NCBI RefSeq assembly: GCF_050459865.1
Contig: NZ_JBCMNM010000021.1
Coordinates: 1-64,000 of the forward strand
Source of the DNA: Rummeliibacillus pycnus_B
GTDB lineage: Bacteria > Bacillota > Bacilli > Bacillales_A > Planococcaceae
Reading direction: 5' to 3'
Length of the DNA: 64,000 nucleotides
Within the stretch, counting starts at the first letter, position 1. Every line of letters begins with the position of its first letter. This document shows, piece after piece, positions 43,549 through 52,060 of the stretch. A model generated the notes under the pieces. The model searched no databases, was not told where the DNA came from, and saw only the letters and a program-made list of their open reading frames with translations. A program made the translations under genes and the position numbers.

Positions 43549-43938
43549 TTAGTGCAATGATGGGATGTAGTGATAAAGACGCAATATACCGATCAAATAT
43601 TGGTAATATAGATCTTTTTCAGCATAAATTGAGGAATGCTTAACATCTAATGTAATCAGTAATTGATCCAATTCTTTTACAGTTTCCTCAAAAATTTCTA
43701 AACGTTTTGAAGGCTTTTCAGTCGAATAAGGAATTCCTTCTCGGCAAATATAAATCGGTGTAAATTTACTGTCACCAACTGGTTCAAATGCAGTAGCGAT
43801 TGATGCTACTTTTTTATCACCAATGGTTGCAGTGAAAACAAAGGTACGACTAATACGACGCTTATTTGTTTTCATAAGTTCACATAGTTCGTAAACGTCA
43901 CCGTAGCCTTCTCCAAGTTCTATGAATTGTTGAATCAT
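43549..43938 (-). CDS. Conserved hypothetical protein
   Basis: This 129-residue soluble protein is not one I recognise confidently. It starts MIQQFIELGEGYGDVYELCELM and has a beta-rich middle (RRISRTFVFTATIGDKKVASIATAFEP) and a helical C-terminus with RLYHYIPSLH. It has no signal peptide or membrane segment. GGA-rich sequence (AAAGGACG) lies upstream of the ATG. It stands alone on the minus strand between ylbG and a predicted secreted protein. Confidence 0.7.
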   Translation of the reverse strand: MIQQFIELGEGYGDVYELCELMKTNKRRISRTFVFTATIGDKKVASIATAFEPVGDSKFTPIYICREGIPYSTEKPSKRLEIFEETVKELDQLLITLDVKHSSIYAEKDLYYQYLIGILRLYHYIPSLH

Positions 43939-43992
43939 ATATCATACACGTCCTTTCTTAACACATAGTATCATGATTTGGAGGATTAGCAC

Positions 43993-45417
43993 ATGAAATT
44001 TGCAGCCAGTTTATTTTCCATACTGCTATTTTTAAATGGTATTATGTTGACGTTTCAGTACCATGTCTATTCTGATCAATTGAAAGAAGAAGACAAGGCC
44101 ATTCACTATAATCAAGATATTGACATTGTTTATCGTAAAGGGAAACTGATTGTTAATCATCACTTAAGCTCTTTACCGAATGAAAGCTTGAAGTTTGTAT
44201 GGCCAACAAAAAGTGTATCGAAAGCTTGTTCTTCACATGATAAGAGCAATTGCAATCGTTTAAATAAAACACTTACCGGTCTTCAAGCAGGAAAAACAGA
44301 AGAACAAACAGTATCTTATGTAATTCCAGTATCCAAAAAAGGATTGAAATCAGGACAAATTCTACAAGATGTTTTCTTAACATTACAAAATGGTACACCT
44401 GTACACACAACTGTACATATTAGCGATGAAACTCGTTCAGGTGGCCAATGGATTACTGGATTACCTGAAGTGGATAGTAAATCAATGAAGCTTGTTCAAT
44501 ACACCATGTTTAGTGGAAATGGACCTGTAACATCTTTATATTGGCAAAAAAGTAAGATGAAAGAAATATTTACGAATGATCAGATGACTCTTTACGGAAC
44601 GAATGCAATATCTGGTGATTTAGCCAATTCACTAAAGGGGCTAGAATTTGAGAACTTTGAGCATGTAGCCATCATAGAAACAAATAAAAAGAGAAAATCT
44701 GCTGGTCGTATTTTGTTTACTTCTGAACTGAATGAAAAAACACTTGAACAAAAAGTAATCTTGTCACAAATACACCAACTATATAAATTTGATACTACTC
44801 CATCATGGGCACCAGAAATTGTGGCTTCATTTTTAACAGATCGTACATTGGGGTCTGAAAAAGCAAAGAAAATGATTGCTGTGTTAAAAAATTACATGAA
44901 TCAGGCTCAATTGACGGAATGGAAAAAGGGTTTAGAAAAAATGCAAGGTAAAGAAGTGACAACTACTAATCTGGATCAATTATTAACTAAATCCATCAAT
45001 TTAAAAACATCTTTCTTTACTATGAATGCAAATAATGGTAATACATTGGCACCTTTATTATTTGAAGATAAACGCCCAGTGTATATAAATGAATTGCAAC
45101 AAAAAAATCTGCAAGTTATATTTAAAGATGGACGTATTCTATATTCTGTTAAACCAATATTGATGAATCTTGGATATACTTCAAAGGTTGGAACACATGG
45201 GTTTTATGTAAAGAGTGATACACGCTCATTTAGATTCCCTATGGATGAACCATTCTACGTGTATAATAATCATCGTTATGATACTATATCTCAACCAATC
45301 GAGAAATATGGTAATGATTATTATGTAGAAGAAGCTTGGCTAGTTCGATTATTCCTAGTAAATATCGAAAAGTCAGATAAACGAATTGATATTAAAACAA
45401 TTAAGAATGAGCAATAA
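43993..45417 (+). CDS. Predicted secreted protein of unknown function
   Basis: This 474-residue protein has an N-terminal hydrophobic segment (about 4-22) that looks like a signal peptide or anchor. A mostly hydrophilic region follows, with one Cys pair (CSSHDKSNC, about 79-87). The last 100 residues (QVIFKDGRILYSVKPILMNLG, then a second unit with YGNDYYVEEAWLVRLF) look like a duplicated stalk domain of the copper-amine-oxidase N-terminal type. That assignment is weak. GGAGG precedes the ATG. It lies 39 bases before rsmD. It may bind the cell wall, but no function is evident. Confidence 0.75.
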   Translation: MKFAASLFSILLFLNGIMLTFQYHVYSDQLKEEDKAIHYNQDIDIVYRKGKLIVNHHLSSLPNESLKFVWPTKSVSKACSSHDKSNCNRLNKTLTGLQAGKTEEQTVSYVIPVSKKGLKSGQILQDVFLTLQNGTPVHTTVHISDETRSGGQWITGLPEVDSKSMKLVQYTMFSGNGPVTSLYWQKSKMKEIFTNDQMTLYGTNAISGDLANSLKGLEFENFEHVAIIETNKKRKSAGRILFTSELNEKTLEQKVILSQIHQLYKFDTTPSWAPEIVASFLTDRTLGSEKAKKMIAVLKNYMNQAQLTEWKKGLEKMQGKEVTTTNLDQLLTKSINLKTSFFTMNANNGNTLAPLLFEDKRPVYINELQQKNLQVIFKDGRILYSVKPILMNLGYTSKVGTHGFYVKSDTRSFRFPMDEPFYVYNNHRYDTISQPIEKYGNDYYVEEAWLVRLFLVNIEKSDKRIDIKTIKNEQ

Positions 45418-45456
45418 GATACGCCAATATTTATAGTTATAAAGGTTTGGTGAATA

Positions 45457-46032
45457 ATGAGAGTAATTTCAGGTGAGCGTAAAGGAATGCCTTTAAAAGC
45501 TGTTAATGGTACAACAACGCGTCCAACAACAGATAAAGTAAAAGAGTCCTTATTCAATATTTTAGGGCCATATTTTAATGGCGGAATTGCGCTGGACTTA
45601 TTTGCAGGAAGCGGCGGATTAGGTATTGAATCATTAAGTAGAGGAATGGATAAAGCAATCTTTATCGAAAAAGATGGACGAGCATTCCAAAACTTAAAGG
45701 AAAATATCGCGAAATGTCGTTATGAAGATCGAACTGAAATCCATAGAAATGATGCAACTCGTGCTTTAAAAATATTAATAAAAAAAGAAGTACAAGCAGA
45801 TTTGATTTTTTTAGATCCGCCGTATAAAAAACATCAATATTATGAGTTGATTCAGGATATTGTATCAAACGGTGTAATTTCGAAAGAGGGAACTATTGTC
45901 TGTGAGCATGATAAAGAGATTGAGTTACCAGAATCATTCTTTAATTTTCATAAAGTAAGAGTGGAAAAATATGGTGGTACCATTATTTCATTCTATCGTC
46001 TTGTCGAGGAAGAAGGAGATTATGTTGGATAA
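45457..46032 (+). CDS. rsmD: 16S rRNA (guanine966-N2)-methyltransferase RsmD
   Basis: This 191-residue SAM-dependent methyltransferase modifies G966 of 16S rRNA. It has the N-terminal MRVISGERKGMPLKAVNGTTTRPTTDKVKESLFN, the SAM-binding LDLFAGSGGLGIESLSRG at about 48-65, and the catalytic FLDPPYKK near 121-128. It is the orthologue of YlbH. Its end overlaps coaD by 11 bases, a conserved pairing. Confidence 0.95.
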   Translation: MRVISGERKGMPLKAVNGTTTRPTTDKVKESLFNILGPYFNGGIALDLFAGSGGLGIESLSRGMDKAIFIEKDGRAFQNLKENIAKCRYEDRTEIHRNDATRALKILIKKEVQADLIFLDPPYKKHQYYELIQDIVSNGVISKEGTIVCEHDKEIELPESFFNFHKVRVEKYGGTIISFYRLVEEEGDYVG

Positions 46033-46522
46033 AATCGCTGTTGTACCGGGAAGCTTTGACCCGATTACCAATGGACATTTAGATATTATTAAACGAGCTG
46101 CGGATATTTTCGATGTTGTATATGTTGCAGTTATGAATAATTCGAGTAAACATCCATTATTCGATGTTTATGAACGTATGAATTTAATTGAACAAGTTAC
46201 AAAACATATGCCGAATGTAAAAGTAGACTCTTCTTCGGGATTATTAATTAATTATGCGAAGTCAAAAAATGCAAATGCAGTTGTACGTGGTTTACGTGCA
46301 GTATCTGACTTTGAATATGAAATGCAAATAACTGCGATGAACCGTTTTTTAGATGAACATATTGAAACCTTTTTTATCATGACTCAAAACAAATATTCAT
46401 TTTTAAGTTCTAGCATTGTGAAGGAAGTTTCACAATATGGTGGAGATATCCATGGCTTAGTTCCTGATATTGTTGAAGAAGCTCTTAAACAGAAATTTGA
46501 GCAAAAATCCAATCAAAAATAA
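46022..46522 (+). CDS. coaD: Pantetheine-phosphate adenylyltransferase CoaD
   Basis: This 166-residue enzyme makes dephospho-CoA from 4'-phosphopantetheine and ATP. Nucleotidyltransferase motifs are GSFDPITNGHLDI near the N-terminus and SSSIVKEVSQYGG near 128-140. AAGGAG sits only three bases before the ATG at 46022 but six bases before the next in-frame codon, TTG at 46025, so the latter may be the true start. A longer frame inside rsmD is rejected. It overlaps rsmD by 11 bases. Confidence 0.95.
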   Translation: MLDKIAVVPGSFDPITNGHLDIIKRAADIFDVVYVAVMNNSSKHPLFDVYERMNLIEQVTKHMPNVKVDSSSGLLINYAKSKNANAVVRGLRAVSDFEYEMQITAMNRFLDEHIETFFIMTQNKYSFLSSSIVKEVSQYGGDIHGLVPDIVEEALKQKFEQKSNQK

Positions 46523-46541
46523 TAAAATAGCTGTACAAAAC

Positions 46542-46641
46542 TGTACCCCAATTGTTAGACACGTTTATAACAATTGGAGGTGCATTTTTTATGGGGAAAT
46601 TTACACTGGAAAAGTTAAAAAAGATGAAAATTTATAATTAA
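46542..46641 (+). mobile_element. Remnant left end of an IS3-family insertion sequence
   Basis: TGTACCCCAATTGTTAGAC followed by a CCAATTGTTA/TAACAATTGG inverted repeat and GGAGG resembles the left end and leader of IS3-family elements. The transposase orfA start (MGKFTLEKLKKMKIYN, 46591-46641) stops after 16 codons. No right end or orfB is present, so this is a decayed fragment. Confidence 0.6.
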
Positions 46642-46645
46642 AATC

Positions 46646-46866
46646 TGGTATAGCTATCTTTGTTGATGTGGAATTAGCGTAGCGATGCAGGAGCAATCTT
46701 TACCTGCGGGAAAGCGAGACAGTTGAGACCCCAAAGTGCAATTAAGGAACGGAGTCTAAGAACGCCACGTCCTGTGGCAACGACTCCGTGACCAACATCC
46801 TGTTGCCCCGAGGAGGCTCATCGCTCGCCCGCGGAAAGCGCAGCTGATTCCACTTCACGGAAAAGC
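46646..46866 (+). repeat. Dispersed intergenic repeat, copy B
   Basis: This copy shares TATAGCTATCTTTGTTGATG, GCGATGCAGGAGCAAT and CCTGCGGGAAAGCGAGACAG with 1-133 (opposite strand) but lacks its internal hairpin segment. It continues through GACTCCGT and a GCCAC/GTGGC hairpin to GAGGAGGCTCATCGCTCGCC and CGCGGAAAGCGCAGCTGATT. Such sequences recur between genes in Bacillales genomes. It directly abuts the IS remnant. No gene is present in 46523-46938. Confidence 0.75.
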
Positions 46867-46938
46867 AGATATATACTATAAATATTTTTAATACTCCACT
46901 TTTTCAGTGTCCTCATTATCCTACTGGCAAATTTTTCG

Positions 46939-47856
46939 CTAATGAGAAATAAAAAATATCCAATATAAAATTGGAATTAATACTGTTTGGAAAAGTCGTG
47001 TATATACATAAGGAATCATGGATATTTGTGCTTCTTTTGCTAGAACTGCTACTTGTAAATGTATACTCAGTCCTTGCATTGACAAAATTGTAATTACAAT
47101 TAATTCTAGCCAATTAGAATTAGCAAATAAGCTTTGTGAAGCATCTAAGCCTGATGTCATTTCAAGGAAACTATATAGAGAGAGCATAATGCTATTAGGT
47201 AGTTGATGAACAAATCGCAATAAAGTTTCTGTTAATACAAAACTAATGGTTGTAAAGAAAATAACTGTAGCGGCTACGAGTAGAACAGTGGGTAAGCTAT
47301 TTTTGATACTTTCAATTAATGGTGATGTAATGGCATCTTGTTGATGGGATAGAATAGGCTTAGAATTTAATTTTCGAAATTTAAGAATAAAAATAGCTAG
47401 CATGACAATATTAACAAAATGAATTAGTGCGAGCATATACCAACCACTACTAGGGTTATTTAGTATTTCAACACCAACAAAACCAACAACAAAAAGTGGA
47501 CTTGGAGCATGGCAAATAGCTAATAGTAGTGGAGCTTCTTTTTTTGTGATTTGTTGTTGTTTATACAAAAAGCTAATAGTAGCTGCGCCGGTAGGAAAAC
47601 CACCTAATGCACTTAGAAAATAAACTTGTAAATAAAATCTCCATTTTGAACGCTGTGGTATACTGGAAACATTTGATAAACGTAAAAGCCATTGAGTTAG
47701 TATAAGATACGGAAGTAAGTATGGAAATAAATGATCAATAAAGAGCTCCATACCTTTATCTGCACCTTCGTGGGCTAGTCCAGGTTGTAATAGTAATAAA
47801 AGAATAAAAAGCCAGCATATCAATATATTGCTGTAGTGTAATACGATGTACATCAT
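46939..47856 (-). CDS. ylbJ: Sporulation integral membrane protein YlbJ (SpoVV-like)
   Basis: This 305-residue polytopic protein has two nucleoside-recognition (gate) segments: SALGGFPTGAATISFLY followed by LLLAICHAPSPLFVVGFVG near 82-125, and SFLEMTSGL with LSMQGLSIHLQVAVLA near 232-275. B. subtilis YlbJ (SpoVV) is needed to move dipicolinic acid toward the forespore. This copy is about 100 residues shorter than I recall for YlbJ, although both gate halves are present. The ribosome binding site before the tandem ATGs is poor, so the start is uncertain. Confidence 0.85.
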   Translation of the reverse strand: MMYIVLHYSNILICWLFILLLLLQPGLAHEGADKGMELFIDHLFPYLLPYLILTQWLLRLSNVSSIPQRSKWRFYLQVYFLSALGGFPTGAATISFLYKQQQITKKEAPLLLAICHAPSPLFVVGFVGVEILNNPSSGWYMLALIHFVNIVMLAIFILKFRKLNSKPILSHQQDAITSPLIESIKNSLPTVLLVAATVIFFTTISFVLTETLLRFVHQLPNSIMLSLYSFLEMTSGLDASQSLFANSNWLELIVITILSMQGLSIHLQVAVLAKEAQISMIPYVYTRLFQTVLIPILYWIFFISH

Positions 47857-47933
47857 CCATTCTTATGATTTTATGAAAAAAGGAACTAGTGATAAACTAA
47901 TACAATCTAAGCGAACAAATTTTCTAGAATATC

Positions 47934-47948
47934 GTCATATGATATGAC
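47934..47948. promoter_or_regulatory. Palindrome between ylbJ and ylbL
   Basis: GTCATAT, one base, ATATGAC: a perfect 7+7 inverted repeat in the divergent intergenic region, 33 bases before the ylbL start. It may be an operator. The regulator is unknown. Confidence 0.4.
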
Positions 47949-47980
47949 TAAAGTTGTTTGTTATTTGGGAGGTGTACTTA

Positions 47981-49030
47981 TTGAATTTAAAAAGGTTTTT
48001 AGCGCTCATTATTTTAACAGTGCTAATAATTCTCGGATTTGTTTACCCGATGCATTATTATATTATGCAGCCAGGCGGAGCATATGATTTAGATAACTAT
48101 GTAAAAGTAGATCATGCTGATGAGCCTGGTAGAGGAAAACTAAATATGATGACTGTGGCAATGTCTGTGGCAACCCCATTTACTTATGCTTTAGCACATT
48201 TTAGTGATGAAAAGGAAATTTTAAAGGATAGTCAAGTGCGTAGTCCAAATGAAAGTGATAAGGATTATAATACCCGCCAGCTTAAACTGATGTCAGATTC
48301 TCAATTTAATGCAAAATATATAGCTTATAAAAAAGCGGGTCTTGACTATACGATTCATTATAACGGTGTATATGTTTTCTATGTCGTTGAAAAAGGTGCA
48401 GCAGATGGGATTCTACACACAGGCGACAAAGTAATTGGTATTGATGGACTAGAAATTCATAAGCATACGGAGCTTGTAAAATATTTAGATACCAAGAAAA
48501 TGGGTGACACAGTAAAAGTTAAAATTAATCGTGATGGCCTGACTTTAGAGAAAACAATTAAGTTAAAAAAAATACCAGGATCTCAAGGGAAGGTTGGTCT
48601 GGGGATATCATTTGCAGATAGCACTTCAATTACAACAAATCCTAAAGTAACCATCAATGCACAAGATATTGGTGGCCCATCAGCTGGTTTAATGTTTACT
48701 CTAGAAATCATAGATCAACTCACAAAAGGTGATTTAACGAAAGGGTATAATATAGCCGGCACAGGTGAAATGCTTGAAACTGGTGAAGTGGGACGTATTG
48801 GCGGAATCGATAAAAAAGTAATTGCGGCAAATGATGCAGGCGTTGAAATTTTCTTTGCTCCAAATGATACATTACCTGCAATTGTAAAGAAAAAGAATCC
48901 TGGTATCCAAACTAATTACCAAGAAGCTTTAAAAGAAGCAAAAAAATTAGGTACGAAAATGAAAATCGTACCCGTTAAAAATGTAGATGATGCATTAAAT
49001 TATTTAGAAAAGCTTCCAGAAAAGAAATAA
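47981..49030 (+). CDS. ylbL: Membrane-anchored PDZ/Lon-type protease YlbL
   Basis: This 349-residue protein has an N-terminal transmembrane helix (about 4-23). A PDZ domain follows (about 115-205, containing VVEKGAADGILHTGDKVIGIDG). The C-terminal Lon-type proteolytic domain has GGPSAGLMFTLEI with catalytic Ser234 and a later Lys in IGGIDKKVIAA. In B. subtilis YlbL clears the SOS division inhibitor YneA together with CtpA. TTG start at 47981 has GGGAGG eight bases upstream. An upstream in-frame alternative does not. Its stop codon abuts that of the convergent tmcAL gene. Confidence 0.93.
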   Translation: MNLKRFLALIILTVLIILGFVYPMHYYIMQPGGAYDLDNYVKVDHADEPGRGKLNMMTVAMSVATPFTYALAHFSDEKEILKDSQVRSPNESDKDYNTRQLKLMSDSQFNAKYIAYKKAGLDYTIHYNGVYVFYVVEKGAADGILHTGDKVIGIDGLEIHKHTELVKYLDTKKMGDTVKVKINRDGLTLEKTIKLKKIPGSQGKVGLGISFADSTSITTNPKVTINAQDIGGPSAGLMFTLEIIDQLTKGDLTKGYNIAGTGEMLETGEVGRIGGIDKKVIAANDAGVEIFFAPNDTLPAIVKKKNPGIQTNYQEALKEAKKLGTKMKIVPVKNVDDALNYLEKLPEKK

Positions 49031-50230
49031 TCATAATCGAATGGGCGGGATATTATAATCCAAGCCCATTTTATTTTTTCCAAGAGATAGCATATATAAA
49101 TCAGTTGCATGAATATCCTGTAGTAACATCGAATCAGTAGAACTTGCAGCACGACTAATAATTGGTAATGTGAAAAATTTTTTTCGTTCAGATAAATAAC
49201 GTTGCCCATTTTGGGTCATACCAAGTAAGCGAATATAGCTAGGAAGATTCGCTGATTTTAGCTGTTGCCATGTAAAGTTAGTAAAAATATGAGTAAGCAT
49301 TCGCTGTATTCTTGTCCATGTATATCGCTTAGATTTTACTTTTTGCATAAAGTTATTAAAATCCTGGCATTCCTTCGCAGCTTGTATAATCAAGAATTCT
49401 ATTCCTTCAGTAACTTCAGCGTAAGATGCAATTTGTTCCGGTGTAAGACGCAGAATGGAAAATCTCAAATAAGGCCAAAAAAGTTCCCAACTGGCAAAAT
49501 GCTGATATTCTTCGTACCAATCCTTTAATGTATTGTATGATGTATTTGGTAAATACGGCTTGATACTCTGTATGGAATGTTGCTCCTGGATGGTTTGACG
49601 AATACCTGTTGCACTAGCGATAGTCGTACCATCTTGTATCGCATCATGGTAACCTGCTTGTACACGTTGGATTGTAATTGGTTTTATATGCGTTTGATAT
49701 TTTTGGGCAGTTTCTACGTAATGATATCCAAGAATATTATTAGGCTTTGTTAAATCAGCGTATGTATGCTCGCTGTTTGGGATAAGCTTTTGATAAGCTG
49801 TATTTAAAGCTTGAGGATAGCTTAAACCGGTTTTAACTAATTTTTGAATATTTTCTTGAAACGCACTATTCTTGTTCTCTAAAAGGCTGTGAGTATGCAA
49901 AAAAGGCGCAATATCTCCTTGTTCACTTCCAAAAGATAAATAATCACATTGTAATGCTTCAAGTAACATGACACCACCCTTAGCAAAATCACTTGCTTGA
50001 GCTGTAGCATAAACGTATGGTAGTTCAATGACTAAATCCACACCACTTGCTAGTGCCATCTTAGTTCTAGCCCACTTATCGACAAATGCTGGCTCACCAC
50101 GCTGCAAAAAATGACCACTCATTACTGCGATTATTACATCTGCATCTGTATGTTCTCGTGATTGTTTGATATGATAGAGATGTCCGTTATGAAATGGATT
50201 GTATTCAACAATTACACCAGTTGCAATCAA
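49031..50230 (-). CDS. tmcAL: tRNA(Met) cytidine acetate ligase TmcAL
   Basis: This enzyme of about 399 residues uses ATP and acetate to make N4-acetylcytidine at the wobble position of elongator tRNA(Met). The N-terminal nucleotidyltransferase motif GVIVEYNPFHNGHLYH is at about 5-20, with SGHFLQRGEPAFVDKWAR near 40. The TTG at 50230 is chosen because GGGGTGA lies just upstream and it removes 25 residues without family similarity. It corresponds to YlbM. It abuts ylbL tail to tail with no terminator. Confidence 0.93.
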   Translation of the reverse strand: MIATGVIVEYNPFHNGHLYHIKQSREHTDADVIIAVMSGHFLQRGEPAFVDKWARTKMALASGVDLVIELPYVYATAQASDFAKGGVMLLEALQCDYLSFGSEQGDIAPFLHTHSLLENKNSAFQENIQKLVKTGLSYPQALNTAYQKLIPNSEHTYADLTKPNNILGYHYVETAQKYQTHIKPITIQRVQAGYHDAIQDGTTIASATGIRQTIQEQHSIQSIKPYLPNTSYNTLKDWYEEYQHFASWELFWPYLRFSILRLTPEQIASYAEVTEGIEFLIIQAAKECQDFNNFMQKVKSKRYTWTRIQRMLTHIFTNFTWQQLKSANLPSYIRLLGMTQNGQRYLSERKKFFTLPIISRAASSTDSMLLQDIHATDLYMLSLGKNKMGLDYNIPPIRL

Positions 50231-50356
50231 ATCTTCACCCCGTTTATACTTAGTAATATGATTATACGAGGACTTTTGTCTAGTGACAAGAAAATATCTT
50301 GACATCTATAAATTAGCATTATATAATCAACTTTGTTGTCTTGAGGTGATAAACGT

Positions 50357-50890
50357 ATGAAATGGGCAATCCCACAATTATCTAAATATCGCCAAAACGG
50401 GATGCCAATTGACGAAATTGTTCAATTGGGCGGACTAATGCGTCGTAATACGGACATTCGCCGTAGTACACCCGTTCATGTAAAAGGATTTTGCACTTTT
50501 GGTGCAAGTCAAATGAACTGTCATTTCCAATTGACTGGCACACTTACACTTCCTTGTTCACGAACTTGGGAAGATGTCGAGTTTCCTTTTGATATTGAAT
50601 CAGATGAAGTTTTTAGCTGGTCTGATGAAATAAATGCAGATGAATATGATAATGTTCACCCTGTTGAAGGAGAAGTAATTGATGTTGACCCTGTATTAGA
50701 AGAACTAATTTTATTAGAAATTCCATTACAAGTGTTCAAAGAAGGTGCTGAAAATCCAGCTCCAAAAAATAAAGCCGATTGGTCTTATTTAACGGAAGAT
50801 GAGTTTTTAGGTCAAAAAGAAAAAGACGCACAAAAAACGGATCCAAGACTGGCTGCTTTAGCTAAGTATTTTGATCAAACAGACGAATAA
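50357..50890 (+). CDS. ylbN: DUF177 (YceD-family) protein YlbN
   Basis: This 177-residue acidic protein matches the DUF177 family, usually encoded directly upstream of rpmF. The pattern includes HVKGFCTFGASQMNCHFQLTGTLTLPCSRTWEDVEFPF and DPRLAALAKYFDQ at the C-terminus. Family members are linked to ribosomal RNA or 50S assembly. TTGAGGTGA lies upstream of the ATG. It is coupled to rpmF 24 bases downstream. Confidence 0.92.
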   Translation: MKWAIPQLSKYRQNGMPIDEIVQLGGLMRRNTDIRRSTPVHVKGFCTFGASQMNCHFQLTGTLTLPCSRTWEDVEFPFDIESDEVFSWSDEINADEYDNVHPVEGEVIDVDPVLEELILLEIPLQVFKEGAENPAPKNKADWSYLTEDEFLGQKEKDAQKTDPRLAALAKYFDQTDE

Positions 50891-50914
50891 CCGATCTGTA
50901 AGGAGGTGCCATCA

Positions 50915-51088
50915 ATGGCTGTACCATTTAGAAGAACTTCTAAAACTGCGAAACGTCAACGTCGCACACACTTTAAACTAGCTGTACCAGGTATGGTTGC
51001 TTGCCCAAACTGTGGTGAACTTAAATTGGCTCACCATGTATGTAAAGCATGTGGACAATACAAAGGTAAAGAAGTTGTGAGCAAATAA
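50915..51088 (+). CDS. rpmF: 50S ribosomal protein L32
   Basis: This 57-residue ribosomal protein has the typical MAVPFRRTSKTAKRQRRTHFKL N-terminus and two zinc knuckles, CPNCGE and CKACGQ, so it is the zinc-binding form. AAGGAGG is eight bases before the ATG at 50915. An in-frame GTG at 50906 overlaps that site. A strong terminator follows. Confidence 0.98.
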   Translation: MAVPFRRTSKTAKRQRRTHFKLAVPGMVACPNCGELKLAHHVCKACGQYKGKEVVSK

Positions 51089-51104
51089 TTCAGTATTTGT
51101 TCTA

Positions 51105-51149
51105 AAAAAGACTACTAGAGAGACCATGGCTCTCAAGTGGTCTTTTTTT
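51105..51149 (+). terminator. Terminator after rpmF
   Basis: AAAGAC..ACT.GAGAG pairs with CTCTC.AGT.GTCTTT with small mismatches and is followed by seven T residues. Confidence 0.88.
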
Positions 51150-51245
51150 AGTTGTTTTTTGGATTCCTATTATTTAAAAGCGAAATATACCTATTTATGA
51201 TAAAATAATTGATAATTTCAAAAATTACACAAAGGGGATTAAGAC

Positions 51246-52007
51246 ATGTCATATTATTTTTCAGAATCAGATGGTGTATTAACGTTTACGATTAACCGTC
51301 CAGAAAAACGTAATGCGATAAATGATGCAGTGATGGAAGGATTTAAAGAAGTTATTGCGTATGTACATACGCATGAATCTGTACGCTTTTTAGTAGTTAC
51401 CGGTGAAGGAGATAAAGCTTTTTGCTCAGGAGGGGATTTAGCGGAATTCCATAATCTTCATAGTGAAGGACAAGCTTTTGGCATGCTAAGTAAAATGGCT
51501 AAAATTTTGTATGAGCTTGCAACTTTACCAGTACCGACGATTGCGCTAGTTAATGGTACGGCAGTTGGTGGAGGTTGTGAAATTGCAACAGCATGTGATT
51601 TTCGATTAGTTAAAAAAGGAGCAAAATGTGGTTTTATACAAGGAACACTAGGTATTACTTCCGGATGGGGTGGCGGAACATATTTATTTGAAAGAGGCTT
51701 GCGACATGATCGAGCTCTGAAAATGTTAGTAGATGCAAAAGCATATCCAGCAGAGCTACTTTACGATATAGGCTTTGCTATGCGTGTTTTTGATAGTGAT
51801 AAAGAACAAGCATTAGCAGAATTTATAGAAGATATGAAGAAAATTCATCCTAGTGTCCACAAGGCATATAAAGAAATGGAGTTACGGAAATGGCGTGAAC
51901 GTAATTTGTTTGACCGTGTTATGGATGAAGTCAAAACATGTGCAAAATTATGGGAAGGCGAAGAACACCATAAAGCTGTAAAACAGTTTCTATCAAAAAC
52001 AAAATAA
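51246..52007 (+). CDS. Crotonase-fold enzyme (enoyl-CoA hydratase family, possibly a decarboxylase)
   Basis: This 253-residue crotonase-fold protein has the oxyanion-hole segments CSGGDL at 60-65 and NGTAVGGGCE at 103-112, which bind the acyl-CoA thioester. One catalytic Glu, E112, is present. The second, usually in a PE motif, is Gln132, and the following loop reads LGITSGWGGGTYL. This resembles ethylmalonyl-CoA decarboxylase (ECHDC1) more than a hydratase. AAAGGGG precedes the ATG. It stands alone between rpmF and rsfA. The substrate is unknown, and hydratase activity looks doubtful. Confidence 0.85.
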   Translation: MSYYFSESDGVLTFTINRPEKRNAINDAVMEGFKEVIAYVHTHESVRFLVVTGEGDKAFCSGGDLAEFHNLHSEGQAFGMLSKMAKILYELATLPVPTIALVNGTAVGGGCEIATACDFRLVKKGAKCGFIQGTLGITSGWGGGTYLFERGLRHDRALKMLVDAKAYPAELLYDIGFAMRVFDSDKEQALAEFIEDMKKIHPSVHKAYKEMELRKWRERNLFDRVMDEVKTCAKLWEGEEHHKAVKQFLSKTK

Positions 52008-52060
52008 CTTCTAAACTTGAAAAACTCGCATATAGTAGTAAAAAATGCGAGGTGATATGT

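Noticed and set aside
46591..46641. Sixteen-codon orfA as a functional small gene
   Set aside because: It is the truncated 5' end of a transposase frame with a recognisable IS leader, and too short to be functional.
47857..47900. CATAAAAT upstream of ylbJ as a sigma-E -10
   Set aside because: It is so close to the ATG that transcription would begin at or after the start codon, and no -35 fits.
52028..52060. GCATATA before the rsfA-like gene as a sigma-E -35
   Set aside because: The heptamer is perfect, but no CATACA-like -10 follows at 14-15 bases, and a -10 there would overlap the start codon.
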